A stretch of DNA of 64,000 bases from Roseburia sp. 831b. GTDB taxonomy: Bacteria; Bacillota; Clostridia; Lachnospirales; Lachnospiraceae. Position 1 is the stretch's first letter. The number at the start of each line of letters is the position of its first letter. Shown one piece after another: positions 6,964 through 15,259 of this stretch. The stretch lies in assembly GCF_001940165.2 (NCBI RefSeq), contig NZ_CP135162.1, forward strand, positions 1,105,501 through 1,169,500, given 5' to 3'. Position numbers and translations under genes: made by a program. The notes beneath the pieces were generated by a model. The model was not told the DNA's origin, searched no databases, and saw only the letters and a program-made list of their open reading frames with translations.

Positions 6964-8883
6964 ATGGTATTATCCTGTCAAAATATTTCAAAGTCCTATG
7001 GGACGGATGAAATCCTAAAAAAAGTAAGCTTTGGAATTGAAGCAAATGAAAAAGCGGCAATCGTTGGCATTAACGGTGCCGGAAAATCGACACTTCTTAA
7101 AATCATGATGCAGGAAATTCAAGCAGATGAGGGAGAAGTGATTCTTGCAAAAGATAAGACAATCGGTTACCTTGCACAGTATCAGGACGTATCCGGACAC
7201 CGCACAATCAAAGAGGAAGTTCTTGAAGCAAAGAAGGAACTGATTGAGATGGAGGAGCAGCTTCGCAAGATGGAGTCTTTGATGAACGAACTCTCCGGTG
7301 AAGAATTAGAATATCACTTAAATGCGTACCATAAGCTCAACGAAGAATTTGAACTTGCAGGCGGTTATGCCTATAAAAGCGAAGTAACCGGAATTTTAAA
7401 GGGACTTGGTTTTTTAGAGGAAGAGTTTGATAAAAAGATGGAATCTTTATCAGGTGGACAAAAGACGAGGGTTTCCCTTGGTAAACTGCTTGTGACAAAG
7501 CCGGATGTCCTTTTGTTAGACGAGCCGACCAACCACCTGGATATTGAATCCATCCGCTGGTTAGAAGGATTTTTGATGAATTACAAAGGAGCGGTTGTCA
7601 TTGTCTCCCATGACCGTTACTTTTTAGACCGTGTGGTTACAAAAGTAGTTGAATTGTTCCAGCATAAGGCGACCGTTTTCCTTGGAAATTACAGCGAATA
7701 TGCGAAGAAAAAGGCAAAAGTCCGCGAGGATTTGTTAAAGCAGTATTACAACCAGCAGCGTGAAATCAAGCACCAGGAGGAAGTGATTACAAAACTTCGC
7801 TCTTTTAACCGCGAGAAGTCGATTCGCCGTGCAGAAAGCCGCGAAAAGATGCTAGATAAGATAGAATGGATTGAGAAGCCGACGGAAGAAAATGCCGATA
7901 TCAAGATTGTGTTAGAGCCCAATGTTGTGAGTGGAAACGATGTGTTGACCGTCGAACATCTTTCAAAATCCTACCCGTCAAGACACCTGTTCTCCGATTT
8001 ATCTTTTGAAATCAAGCGTGGGGAACGGGTAGCACTGATTGGAAATAACGGAACCGGAAAGACGACGATACTAAAGATTATCAACCAGTTAATCGAGGCA
8101 GATGCTGGAAGTGTTACACTAGGCTCAAATGTTTCCATCGGCTATTACGACCAGGAACATCAGGTCTTATCGCATGAGAAAACCATTTTTGAAGAGATAT
8201 CAGACGATTATCCAAACCTTACCCAGACACAGATTCGAAATGTCTTAGCGGCATTTTTGTTTACGGAAGATGACGTGTTTAAGCGGATTGCGGATTTAAG
8301 TGGTGGTGAGCGAGGACGTGTCTCTTTGGCAAAATTAATGCTCTCGGATGCAAACTTTTTGATTTTGGATGAGCCGACTAACCATTTGGATATTACCTCA
8401 AAAGAAATTTTAGAGTCCGCATTAAATCAATATACCGGAACGGTATTTTTCGTCTCCCATGATCGTTATTTTATTAACAAAACAGCGACAAGAATCATCG
8501 AATTAACCGGGGAAACACTGGTCAATTACATTGGAAATTATGATTATTATCTGGAAAAAAGAGACGAGCTGACTGAGAAATTTGTAAAGAAACCAGAGGA
8601 AGCAGCGCAGACAGTTGAAAAAGACAGCGAGCAAAAAACGGACTGGAAGGCACAAAAGGCAAAGCAGGCACAAATCCGAAAAATTGAGAATGCGCTAAAG
8701 AAGGCGGAGGATGAGATTGCGTTCTTAGAGGGCGAGATTGAACAGATTGATACGGAGTGTGCAAAACCGGAAAATGCGACAAACTCTGCAAAGCTAGGAG
8801 AACTTACCACAAAGCAAAATCAGTACAGGGAACGTCTGGAAACCTTATATGAAGAATGGGAAAACCTGTCAATGCAATTATAA
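6964..8883 (+). CDS. ABC-F family ATPase (YdiF-like)
   Basis: A 639-residue protein with two ABC ATPase cassettes and no membrane domain, as in ribosome-associated ABC-F factors. Cassette 1 has GINGAGKST, the signature LSGGQKTRVSLGKLL and LLLDEPTNHLD; cassette 2 has GNNGTGKTT, LSGGERGRVSLAKLM and LILDEPTNHLD. A charged linker lies between them, and a Lys/Glu-rich coiled-coil C-terminal domain (about residues 540-639) closes the protein. The position immediately before rex matches the ydiF-rex arrangement of Bacillus subtilis, so this is probably the housekeeping YdiF type rather than an antibiotic-resistance ABC-F. GGAGG lies about 7 bases before the ATG. Confidence 0.9.
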   Translation: MVLSCQNISKSYGTDEILKKVSFGIEANEKAAIVGINGAGKSTLLKIMMQEIQADEGEVILAKDKTIGYLAQYQDVSGHRTIKEEVLEAKKELIEMEEQLRKMESLMNELSGEELEYHLNAYHKLNEEFELAGGYAYKSEVTGILKGLGFLEEEFDKKMESLSGGQKTRVSLGKLLVTKPDVLLLDEPTNHLDIESIRWLEGFLMNYKGAVVIVSHDRYFLDRVVTKVVELFQHKATVFLGNYSEYAKKKAKVREDLLKQYYNQQREIKHQEEVITKLRSFNREKSIRRAESREKMLDKIEWIEKPTEENADIKIVLEPNVVSGNDVLTVEHLSKSYPSRHLFSDLSFEIKRGERVALIGNNGTGKTTILKIINQLIEADAGSVTLGSNVSIGYYDQEHQVLSHEKTIFEEISDDYPNLTQTQIRNVLAAFLFTEDDVFKRIADLSGGERGRVSLAKLMLSDANFLILDEPTNHLDITSKEILESALNQYTGTVFFVSHDRYFINKTATRIIELTGETLVNYIGNYDYYLEKRDELTEKFVKKPEEAAQTVEKDSEQKTDWKAQKAKQAQIRKIENALKKAEDEIAFLEGEIEQIDTECAKPENATNSAKLGELTTKQNQYRERLETLYEEWENLSMQL

Positions 8884-8891
8884 ATGATAGA

Positions 8892-8909
8892 TAGTTAAAT
8901 TTTTGACAC
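8892..8909. promoter_or_regulatory. Candidate Rex operator at the rex promoter
   Basis: TAGTTAAATTTTTGACAC matches the clostridial Rex consensus TTGTTAA-N4-TTAACAA at 11 of 14 specified bases and abuts the -35 box at 8911. A site here would fit autoregulation of rex by the NADH/NAD ratio. Not a perfect match; inferred. Confidence 0.4.
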
Positions 8910-8910
8910 A

Positions 8911-8939
8911 TTGACATCTTTTTCAGAAATCAGTATAAT
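8911..8939 (+). promoter_or_regulatory. Promoter of rex (consensus sigma-A)
   Basis: TTGACA (8911-8916) and TATAAT (8934-8939), both perfect, are separated by exactly 17 bases. This is the strongest housekeeping promoter in the window, placed about 65-75 bases before the rex start codon. Confidence 0.9.
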
Positions 8940-9014
8940 AATGTTATTCGTATAATCGTGTGAGAGGGTTATGGCACACGAATTTGCAGTTTAGAGAAAG
9001 GCATGTTTATATAT

Positions 9015-9659
9015 ATGGAAGAAAAAGAGATTTCACAGGCAGTTATTCGAAGAATGCCAAGATATTACCGTTACCTTGGTGAATTGTTAGATGATGGAGT
9101 GGAGCGTATTTCATCAAATGATTTGAGCAAAAGAATGAATGTGACAGCGTCACAGATCAGACAGGATTTAAATAACTTTGGTGGTTTTGGTCAGCAGGGT
9201 TATGGATACAATGTAAAGTACCTATACGAAGAGATTGGAAAGATTTTAGGACTGAACCAGCAGCATAATATCATTGTGATTGGTGCCGGTAATTTAGGTC
9301 AGGCGCTTGCTAATTACACCAAATTTTCCAAACTTGGGTTTATCATTACCGCATTATTTGATGTAAATCCAGCATTGGACGGTGTTACCGTTCGCGGAAT
9401 TAAGGTTCACATGTTAAATGAACTGGAAGAGTTTTGCAAGAACAATAAAGTTGATATTGCAGCACTTACCATGCCAAAAGAAAAGGCAGATGCCATTGCA
9501 AATCGTCTTGTGGATTTGGGAATTCATGCAATCTGGAATTTCGCACATGTTGATCTTGAATTAATCGATAAAGATGTAGTTGTAGAGAACGTTCATTTAT
9601 CAGACAGCTTAATGCAGTTATCCTACAATATTGTAAAGAACAAAAAAGAAAAGGAATAA
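9015..9659 (+). CDS. rex: Redox-sensing transcriptional repressor Rex
   Basis: Rex senses the NADH/NAD ratio and represses fermentation and respiration genes when NADH is low. The N-terminal winged helix (about residues 10-80) contains MNVTASQIRQDLNNFGGFGQQGYGYNV, and the Rossmann domain begins with VIGAGNLGQAL. I give the ATG at 9015 (214 residues), since family members typically start a few residues before ISQAVIRRMPRYYRYL; the in-frame ATG at 9003 is too close to the AGAAAGG ribosome site (1 base), while 9015 is rather far (13 bases), so this is not settled. It is a single-gene unit between its own promoter and a terminator. Confidence 0.93.
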   Translation: MEEKEISQAVIRRMPRYYRYLGELLDDGVERISSNDLSKRMNVTASQIRQDLNNFGGFGQQGYGYNVKYLYEEIGKILGLNQQHNIIVIGAGNLGQALANYTKFSKLGFIITALFDVNPALDGVTVRGIKVHMLNELEEFCKNNKVDIAALTMPKEKADAIANRLVDLGIHAIWNFAHVDLELIDKDVVVENVHLSDSLMQLSYNIVKNKKEKE

Positions 9660-9666
9660 CCGACTT

Positions 9667-9697
9667 AGCGCTTTGCCATTGGTAAAGCGCTATTTTT
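9667..9697 (+). terminator. Terminator after rex
   Basis: Hairpin AGCGCTTT (9667-9674) / AAAGCGCT (9684-9691) followed by ATTTTTG. It lies just past the rex stop codon. Confidence 0.8.
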
Positions 9698-9718
9698 GCT
9701 CTGGAATGGAGATGGAAG

Positions 9719-11215
9719 ATGGAATATCTTGTAAATGCAGATGAAATGAAACAAATAGACCTTGCCACGACAGAACATTTTAAGGTGCCATCGATTGTTT
9801 TGATGGAACGTGCTGCACTTGAGACGGTGCGCGTCATGGAAGAGGAGGGGCTTGATACCAAAAGAACCCTTGTATTTTGTGGAACCGGAAATAACGGCGG
9901 TGACGGAGCAGCGGTTGCGAGACTGCTTTTTCAAAAGAAAAGGAAGGTCTGTGTGGTGCTGTTACAGGGAAAGCACGGTTATAGCGAATCCATGCAATTA
10001 CAGCTTGAAATCCTAAAAGCGTATGGAATCCCGGTTTGCGAGAAAATACCGGATGATTTTTCACCGACCCTTATCGTGGATGCTTTGTTTGGTGTGGGAT
10101 TGACAAGAGAGATTACCGGAGAAGCTGCGCACTTTATCGCTCAGATGAATCAGATGGAAGCAGTAAAGCTTTCGATTGATATTCCGTCCGGTGTGCAGGC
10201 AACAAATGGAAAAATATTAGGAACCTGTGTGCAGGCAGATGTAACGGTTACTTATGCCTATGCCAAGGTCGGAATGTATCTGTGGCCGGGAAGTGCTGCT
10301 TGTGGCAGGATTTTTGTACGGGAAATTGGAATCGATGCAAAAAGCTGGCGAAAGGTTCGTCCGTCGGTGGTTTCTTTGACGAAAGAAGACCTTTCGCTGC
10401 TGCCGGAAAGAAAGAAGCACTCGAACAAAGGCACTTACGGAAAAGTGCTTGTCATTGCCGGACAAAAGGACATGGCAGGTGCGGCTGTATTTGCAGTGAC
10501 AGCGGCATACCGCATGGGATGTGGCCTGGTAAAAGTGATGACACCGGAAGCAAACCGGATGATTTTACAGGAAAAAGTGCCGGAAGCAGTGCTAAAAACT
10601 TACCCGGAGACAGGTTTTGATGAAACTACATTTGTAAATGAATTGCAGACGGTCGATGCAATTGTCTGTGGACCAGGACTTGGAACATCACAGGTGGCAC
10701 AAAGAATCGTAGAACTTGTGTTAGCGAATGCGGCTGTGCCGGTTGTGCTCGATGCAGATGCCCTAAATATCCTCGTAGCAAAGCAGGAACTTTTAAAGCA
10801 GCACAAAGCGGAAGTGATTGTAACGCCACATCCGGGTGAGATGGGCAGACTCTGTCAGCAAAAAACGGCATTTGTAGAAGCAGACCGCCTTAAGACAGCT
10901 AGGCAGTTTGCAGAGGATTACCAGGTGATTTGCGTGTTAAAAGGAGAACATACCTTAACGGCAGTCCCGGAGGGTGCGATTTATTTAAACCGCAGTGGGA
11001 ATCACGGAATGGCAACGGCTGGAAGCGGGGATGTCTTATCCGGTGTGATAGGTTCACTCCTTGCACAAAAAGTTCCGCCTTATCTTGCAGCACCACTTGG
11101 CGTATATCTTCACGGACTGGCAGGTGATGCCATGATAAAAGAAACAGGCTATGGCGGATTAATGGCATCTGATTTAGTAACCGGATTACAAAAAATCCAA
11201 GCAGAGCTTTTATAA
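9719..11215 (+). CDS. nnr: Bifunctional NAD(P)H-hydrate epimerase / ADP-dependent NAD(P)HX dehydratase
   Basis: A 498-residue fusion that repairs hydrated, inactive NAD(P)H. The N-terminal YjeF_N epimerase domain (about residues 1-210) has FCGTGNNGGDGAAVARLL and VDALFGVGL. The C-terminal ribokinase-like dehydratase domain (about 225-495) has VVLDADALNIL, VTPHPGEMGRL and the GSGDVLSGVIGSLL motif that carries the catalytic Asp. Both domains look intact. GGAG lies 7 bases before the ATG. It precedes alr with a short gap and is probably cotranscribed with it. Confidence 0.93.
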   Translation: MEYLVNADEMKQIDLATTEHFKVPSIVLMERAALETVRVMEEEGLDTKRTLVFCGTGNNGGDGAAVARLLFQKKRKVCVVLLQGKHGYSESMQLQLEILKAYGIPVCEKIPDDFSPTLIVDALFGVGLTREITGEAAHFIAQMNQMEAVKLSIDIPSGVQATNGKILGTCVQADVTVTYAYAKVGMYLWPGSAACGRIFVREIGIDAKSWRKVRPSVVSLTKEDLSLLPERKKHSNKGTYGKVLVIAGQKDMAGAAVFAVTAAYRMGCGLVKVMTPEANRMILQEKVPEAVLKTYPETGFDETTFVNELQTVDAIVCGPGLGTSQVAQRIVELVLANAAVPVVLDADALNILVAKQELLKQHKAEVIVTPHPGEMGRLCQQKTAFVEADRLKTARQFAEDYQVICVLKGEHTLTAVPEGAIYLNRSGNHGMATAGSGDVLSGVIGSLLAQKVPPYLAAPLGVYLHGLAGDAMIKETGYGGLMASDLVTGLQKIQAELL

Positions 11216-11258
11216 AAAACTAGAAAGAAACATGCCGAAAGGGCAGATGGGAGACAAC

Positions 11259-12428
11259 ATGAAGCAGTATAAACGTGTTTGTGCAAAGATAGATTTGGAT
11301 GCCGTTTTGTTTAATATGGAATCCATGCATCAGAATATCAATCCAGAAACGAAGATGATGGCAGTCATTAAAACAGATGCATACGGTCACGGAGCCGTAC
11401 AGATTGCCCATACCATCGAAAAACTGGATTATTTGTTTGGGTTTGCAGTTGCAACCGTCGAAGAAGGAGTCGAGCTGCGAAAGAGCGGAATCCAAAAGCC
11501 GATTTTGATTCTGGGTTATGTTTTCCCGGAGCAATATGAGACAATTGTAACGCATCAGATAAGAACAAGTGTTTGCACTTATGAAATGGCAAAAGAATTA
11601 TCCGATACCGCTGAAACATTAAATATGGATTATCCGATTCATATCATATTAGATACCGGAATGAGCCGTCTTGGCTTTCAGATTACAGAAGAATCTGCGC
11701 AGACAATAGCGCAGATTGCAAAGCTTCCGCATATTATAATGGAGGGAATCTTTACACATTTTGCCAAGGCGGATGAAAAAGAGAAAGACAATACCTTTTT
11801 ACAGATTGCAAAGTTTGAAAAGATGTTGTCGTGGCTTGAGAAAAAACAGGTGACGTTCCAGTATCGTCACTGCTCAAACAGTGCAGGCATTGTCGAAATT
11901 CCAAAGGCAAACTTTGACATGGTGCGTGCCGGCATTACACTTTACGGTCTGTGGCCTTCGAGTGAGGTAAGACAGGATATTGTTGCATTAAAACCTGTAT
12001 TATCACTAAAAAGCCATGTCGCATTTTTAAAAAAGCTTGAGTCAGGCAGAAGCATCAGTTACGGCGGAACCTATACAACACCAAAAGAAGAAATCATTGC
12101 AACGATTCCGGTAGGATACGGGGACGGCTATGCAAGGGGACTTTCCAACAAGGGTTATGTTTTGATTCACGGGAAAAAAGCTCCGATTCGCGGAAGAATC
12201 TGCATGGATCAGTTTATGGTTGATGTGACAGGAATTGAACATGTATCCGTAGGAGATGAAGTCACCCTGATTGGTGCAGACGGTGATTTATCCATTACGT
12301 TAGAAGAATTAGGAGAACTTTCCGGTAGGTTTAATTATGAGTTTGCCTGTCTGCTTGGAAGAAGGATTCCAAGAGTTTTCTATCAGAATGGAGTAGAAAC
12401 CGGAGTCGAGGATTATTTTATAAAATAA
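11259..12428 (+). CDS. alr: Alanine racemase
   Basis: A PLP enzyme of 389 residues that makes D-alanine for peptidoglycan. The PLP lysine is in VIKTDAYGHGAV near the N terminus, and the catalytic tyrosine of the second domain is in SISYGGTY; GRICMDQFMVD is also family-typical. I chose ATG 11259 (GGGAG 7 bases upstream) over the in-frame ATG at 11232, which has only a weak site and would add nine non-conserved residues. It is followed by a MazF-type toxin gene, as alr is in Bacillus. Confidence 0.93.
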   Translation: MKQYKRVCAKIDLDAVLFNMESMHQNINPETKMMAVIKTDAYGHGAVQIAHTIEKLDYLFGFAVATVEEGVELRKSGIQKPILILGYVFPEQYETIVTHQIRTSVCTYEMAKELSDTAETLNMDYPIHIILDTGMSRLGFQITEESAQTIAQIAKLPHIIMEGIFTHFAKADEKEKDNTFLQIAKFEKMLSWLEKKQVTFQYRHCSNSAGIVEIPKANFDMVRAGITLYGLWPSSEVRQDIVALKPVLSLKSHVAFLKKLESGRSISYGGTYTTPKEEIIATIPVGYGDGYARGLSNKGYVLIHGKKAPIRGRICMDQFMVDVTGIEHVSVGDEVTLIGADGDLSITLEELGELSGRFNYEFACLLGRRIPRVFYQNGVETGVEDYFIK

Positions 12429-12503
12429 TCTGCAAAGAGAAAGAATACACCCGTAAAAATTGGAAATACTATCCGTAAATAAAAGTTTCATGGAGTGAGT
12501 AAG

Positions 12504-12851
12504 ATGATAATTCGACGTGGTGATATTTTTTATGCAGATTTAAGACCCGTGGTAGGTTCTGAACAAGGAGGAATACGACCGGTTCTTATCATACAAAATG
12601 ATGTTGGGAACAGACACAGCCCGACCGTTATCTGTGCGGCGATTACCTCGCAGATGAATAAGGCAAAGCTTCCGACGCATGTGGAGCTTGACAGCCACAA
12701 GTATGATTTGGTAAAAGATTCAGTTGTCCTTTTAGAACAGCTTCGTACCATCGACAAGAAAAGATTAAAAGACAAGGTATGTCATTTGGATACCCAGATT
12801 CTTGGAAAAGTGGATAAAGCGCTTGAAATCAGTCTGGAACTTTATACATAA
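12504..12851 (+). CDS. MazF/PemK-family mRNA interferase (EndoA-like), no antitoxin seen
   Basis: A 115-residue protein starting [33 protein letters not shown], typical of the EndoA/NdoA branch of MazF, which cleaves single-stranded RNA at short motifs. TGGAG 8 bases upstream sets the ATG at 12504; the in-frame GTG at 12495 overlaps that site. In Bacillus the order is alr-antitoxin-toxin. Here the 75 bases after alr contain no antitoxin frame, and none is visible just downstream, so the toxin is an orphan at this locus or is controlled from elsewhere. The fold-defining residues (R in GIRPV, S/T in ICAAITSQ) are present, so it looks functional. Confidence 0.9.
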   Translation: MIIRRGDIFYADLRPVVGSEQGGIRPVLIIQNDVGNRHSPTVICAAITSQMNKAKLPTHVELDSHKYDLVKDSVVLLEQLRTIDKKRLKDKVCHLDTQILGKVDKALEISLELYT

Positions 12852-12852
12852 C

Positions 12853-12881
12853 TTGACGAATATACTGGAAAATGGTATGAT
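12853..12881 (+). promoter_or_regulatory. Sigma-A promoter of the CNNM/CBS gene
   Basis: TTGACG (12853-12858) and TATGAT (12876-12881) with a 17-base spacer, starting right after the mazF stop codon. It would give a leader of about 60 bases. Confidence 0.75.
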
Positions 12882-12949
12882 TTCAAATGTTTTCATGATA
12901 AAATAACAGGAAACAAAAGAATGGATATTACAAAAGGAGAATATGTTTT

Positions 12950-14314
12950 ATGGACGATGGTGGGAGTCCCTCTATTGGGATCATCATATTTTTAGTACTT
13001 TTATTTTTCAATGCAGTGGTCTGTGGATTTTTAGCTGCAATGGAGAATATCAATCAGGCTGCTTTGGCAAAAGATGCACAGGAAGGAAAGAAAAAGGCGC
13101 TGCTGATTCAAAAATATGCAGATGAGCCGGTTCGTTTCCAGCAGATTTGTCAGCTTTTGTGGCTGTTGCTTACCATGATGGCAGGTTTTACACAAATTAA
13201 TCTTTGGAGAGGTTACTTTTTTGCTCCGACGGATGTAACATTGGTTTTTGTGCTGGAGGATGCGCTGGTTTTTGCCGTTATCGTATTGCTGACGCTATGG
13301 ATTGGTGTGTTTACACCTCAGAAAATCGCAGCGCGCAAAGCGTTAAAATGGGCATACCGCCTGGTGGCACCGATGCACGCCATGGAGGTCATTTTTACCC
13401 CGGTGCTGGTGAGTGTTAATTTTTTGTCAAACCTATTGGCGAGAGTCGGTGGTGTTGACCCGCTTGCCGACGTTGACGATGTGACAGAAGAAGAGATTAT
13501 CTCGATGGTCAACGAAGGGCACGAACAGGGTGTTTTGCTTGCGAGTGAGGCGGAGATGATTCACAACATCTTTGAGTTTGGCGATAAGGAAGCAAAAGAT
13601 ATTATGACACATCGCAAGAATATCATTGCGATGGATGGAAATATGACCTTTTTAGATGCACTCCAGTTTTTAAAAGAAAACAATTATTCCAGATTCCCGG
13701 TTTATGAGGAAGACTTAGATAATATCATTGGTGTGTTACATATTAAGGAAGCATTAGGGCTTAGTCAGGAACAAGCATTATTTTCCACACCAATCAAAGA
13801 AATTCCCGGACTGATTCGTAAAACCGATTTCATTCCGGAAACAAGAAATATCAATACACTGTTTACGATGATGCAGTCAAAGAAGAACCACATGGTGATT
13901 GTCGTAGACGAATATGGTCAGACCTCCGGTATTGTAGCGATGGAAGATATTCTTGAGGAGATTGTCGGAAATATTGAAGACGAACATGATGCCGAAGAGC
14001 ATATGATTGAGCTTCAGGTGGACGGCAGTTATCTGATGAAGGGAATGGCGCCGCTCGACGAGGTTGCAGAAGTTCTTGGAATAGAACTTGAAGAAAACGA
14101 TATGGATACGTTAAATGGATTCTTAATTTCTTTAATTGACAAGATTCCGAATGAAGATGAACATCTGTCTGCAGATGCCTATGGCTATCATTTTGAAATC
14201 TTAACTGTTGAGAACAAGATGATAAAAAATGTGCGTGTGACACGCTTAAAGGAAGAAGCAAAAAGTCCAGATGAGGATAAAACTTGTCAGAATAAGGAAA
14301 TGATGATAGAATAA
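12950..14314 (+). CDS. CNNM/DUF21-CBS-CorC family membrane protein (hemolysin-like)
   Basis: A 454-residue membrane protein. Residues 1 to about 190 hold three or four hydrophobic helices of the CNNM transmembrane domain; residues about 205-330 are a pair of CBS domains (IMTHRKNIIAMD, then NNYSRFPVYEEDLDNIIGVLHIKEAL); residues about 345-430 are the CorC/HlyC transporter-associated domain. Such proteins mediate Mg2+ or Na+-coupled Mg2+ export; the old name hemolysin is misleading. GGAGA about 9 bases before the ATG supports the start. A promoter precedes it and yebC follows after 33 bases. Confidence 0.88.
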   Translation: MDDGGSPSIGIIIFLVLLFFNAVVCGFLAAMENINQAALAKDAQEGKKKALLIQKYADEPVRFQQICQLLWLLLTMMAGFTQINLWRGYFFAPTDVTLVFVLEDALVFAVIVLLTLWIGVFTPQKIAARKALKWAYRLVAPMHAMEVIFTPVLVSVNFLSNLLARVGGVDPLADVDDVTEEEIISMVNEGHEQGVLLASEAEMIHNIFEFGDKEAKDIMTHRKNIIAMDGNMTFLDALQFLKENNYSRFPVYEEDLDNIIGVLHIKEALGLSQEQALFSTPIKEIPGLIRKTDFIPETRNINTLFTMMQSKKNHMVIVVDEYGQTSGIVAMEDILEEIVGNIEDEHDAEEHMIELQVDGSYLMKGMAPLDEVAEVLGIELEENDMDTLNGFLISLIDKIPNEDEHLSADAYGYHFEILTVENKMIKNVRVTRLKEEAKSPDEDKTCQNKEMMIE

Positions 14315-14347
14315 AACACGAAAACTATTGAGAAAAGAGGAATTATT

Positions 14348-15076
14348 ATGTCAGGACATTCCAAATTTGCGAACATCAAACATAAGAAAGAGAAGAATGA
14401 TGCGGCAAAAGGAAAAATCTTTACCATTATCGGAAGGGAAATTGCCATTGCAGTAAAAGAAGGTGGTCCAGACCCTGCGAATAATAGTAAATTAAGAGAT
14501 GTAATTGCAAAAGCAAAATCAAATAACATGCCAAACGATACCATCGACAGAGGTATCAAGAAGGCTGCCGGAGATGCAAACTCCGTGAATTACGAATCTG
14601 TTACTTACGAAGGATACGGTCCATGTGGAACCGCTATCATTGTGAAAGCTTTAACAGATAATAAAAACAGAACTGCTGCAAACGTAAGAAACTGCTTTAC
14701 AAAAGGTCATGGAAGCATTGGTACACAGGGCTGTGTATCTTATATGTTCGATGAGAAAGGACAGATTATCATTGACAAAGAAGACTGCGATATGGATGCT
14801 GACGATTTGATGATGATGGCATTAGATGCCGGAGCAGAAGATTTCGCAGATGAAGAAGACAGCTTCGAGATTATTACAGCACCAGAAGATTTCTCTGCTG
14901 TCCGCGAAGCATTAGAAGCAGAAGGAATCAAGATGGTAGAAGCAGAAGTTACCATGATTCCACAGAACTATGTAGAATTATCAGATGAGACTGATATTGC
15001 AAACTTCACAAGAATCATTGATCTTTTAGACGAAGATGATGACGTTCAGGAAGTTTACCATAACTGGGATGAATAA
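14348..15076 (+). CDS. YebC/PmpR-family protein
   Basis: A 242-residue member of the YebC family: N-terminal [24 protein letters not shown], then the three-domain fold with [15 protein letters not shown] and a very acidic C-terminal half. Family members act as transcription regulators and, in recent work, as factors that relieve ribosome stalling at proline-rich stretches. AGAGGA lies 6-8 bases before the ATG. It is followed by a terminator and closes the unit begun by the CNNM gene. Confidence 0.93.
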   Translation: MSGHSKFANIKHKKEKNDAAKGKIFTIIGREIAIAVKEGGPDPANNSKLRDVIAKAKSNNMPNDTIDRGIKKAAGDANSVNYESVTYEGYGPCGTAIIVKALTDNKNRTAANVRNCFTKGHGSIGTQGCVSYMFDEKGQIIIDKEDCDMDADDLMMMALDAGAEDFADEEDSFEIITAPEDFSAVREALEAEGIKMVEAEVTMIPQNYVELSDETDIANFTRIIDLLDEDDDVQEVYHNWDE

Positions 15077-15090
15077 TTGTGATAACCTTA

Positions 15091-15122
15091 AGGGAGATGC
15101 ATGAATTTGCATCTCCTTTTTG
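15091..15122 (+). terminator. Terminator after yebC
   Basis: Hairpin GGAGATGC (15093-15100) / GCATCTCC (15109-15116) followed by TTTTTGT. Confidence 0.85.
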
Positions 15123-15123
15123 T

Positions 15124-15149
15124 GTAATAGAAAATTTCATTCCTATTAC
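15124..15149. repeat. Short inverted repeat upstream of glgA
   Basis: GTAATAG (15124-15130) and CTATTAC (15143-15149) are a 7-bp inverted repeat with a 12-base loop, in the 140-base gap before glgA. It might be an operator; no T-run follows. I could not place a convincing glgA promoter. Confidence 0.3.
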
Positions 15150-15259
15150 GCAAAAAAGGATTTGCGAGGATTGCACGGATTCTTTCTTAAAAAAATATGG
15201 AATTCTTGGGACAAATAGTATATCATGAAAAGGGTAGAAGAATTGGGAGGTGGTTATTT

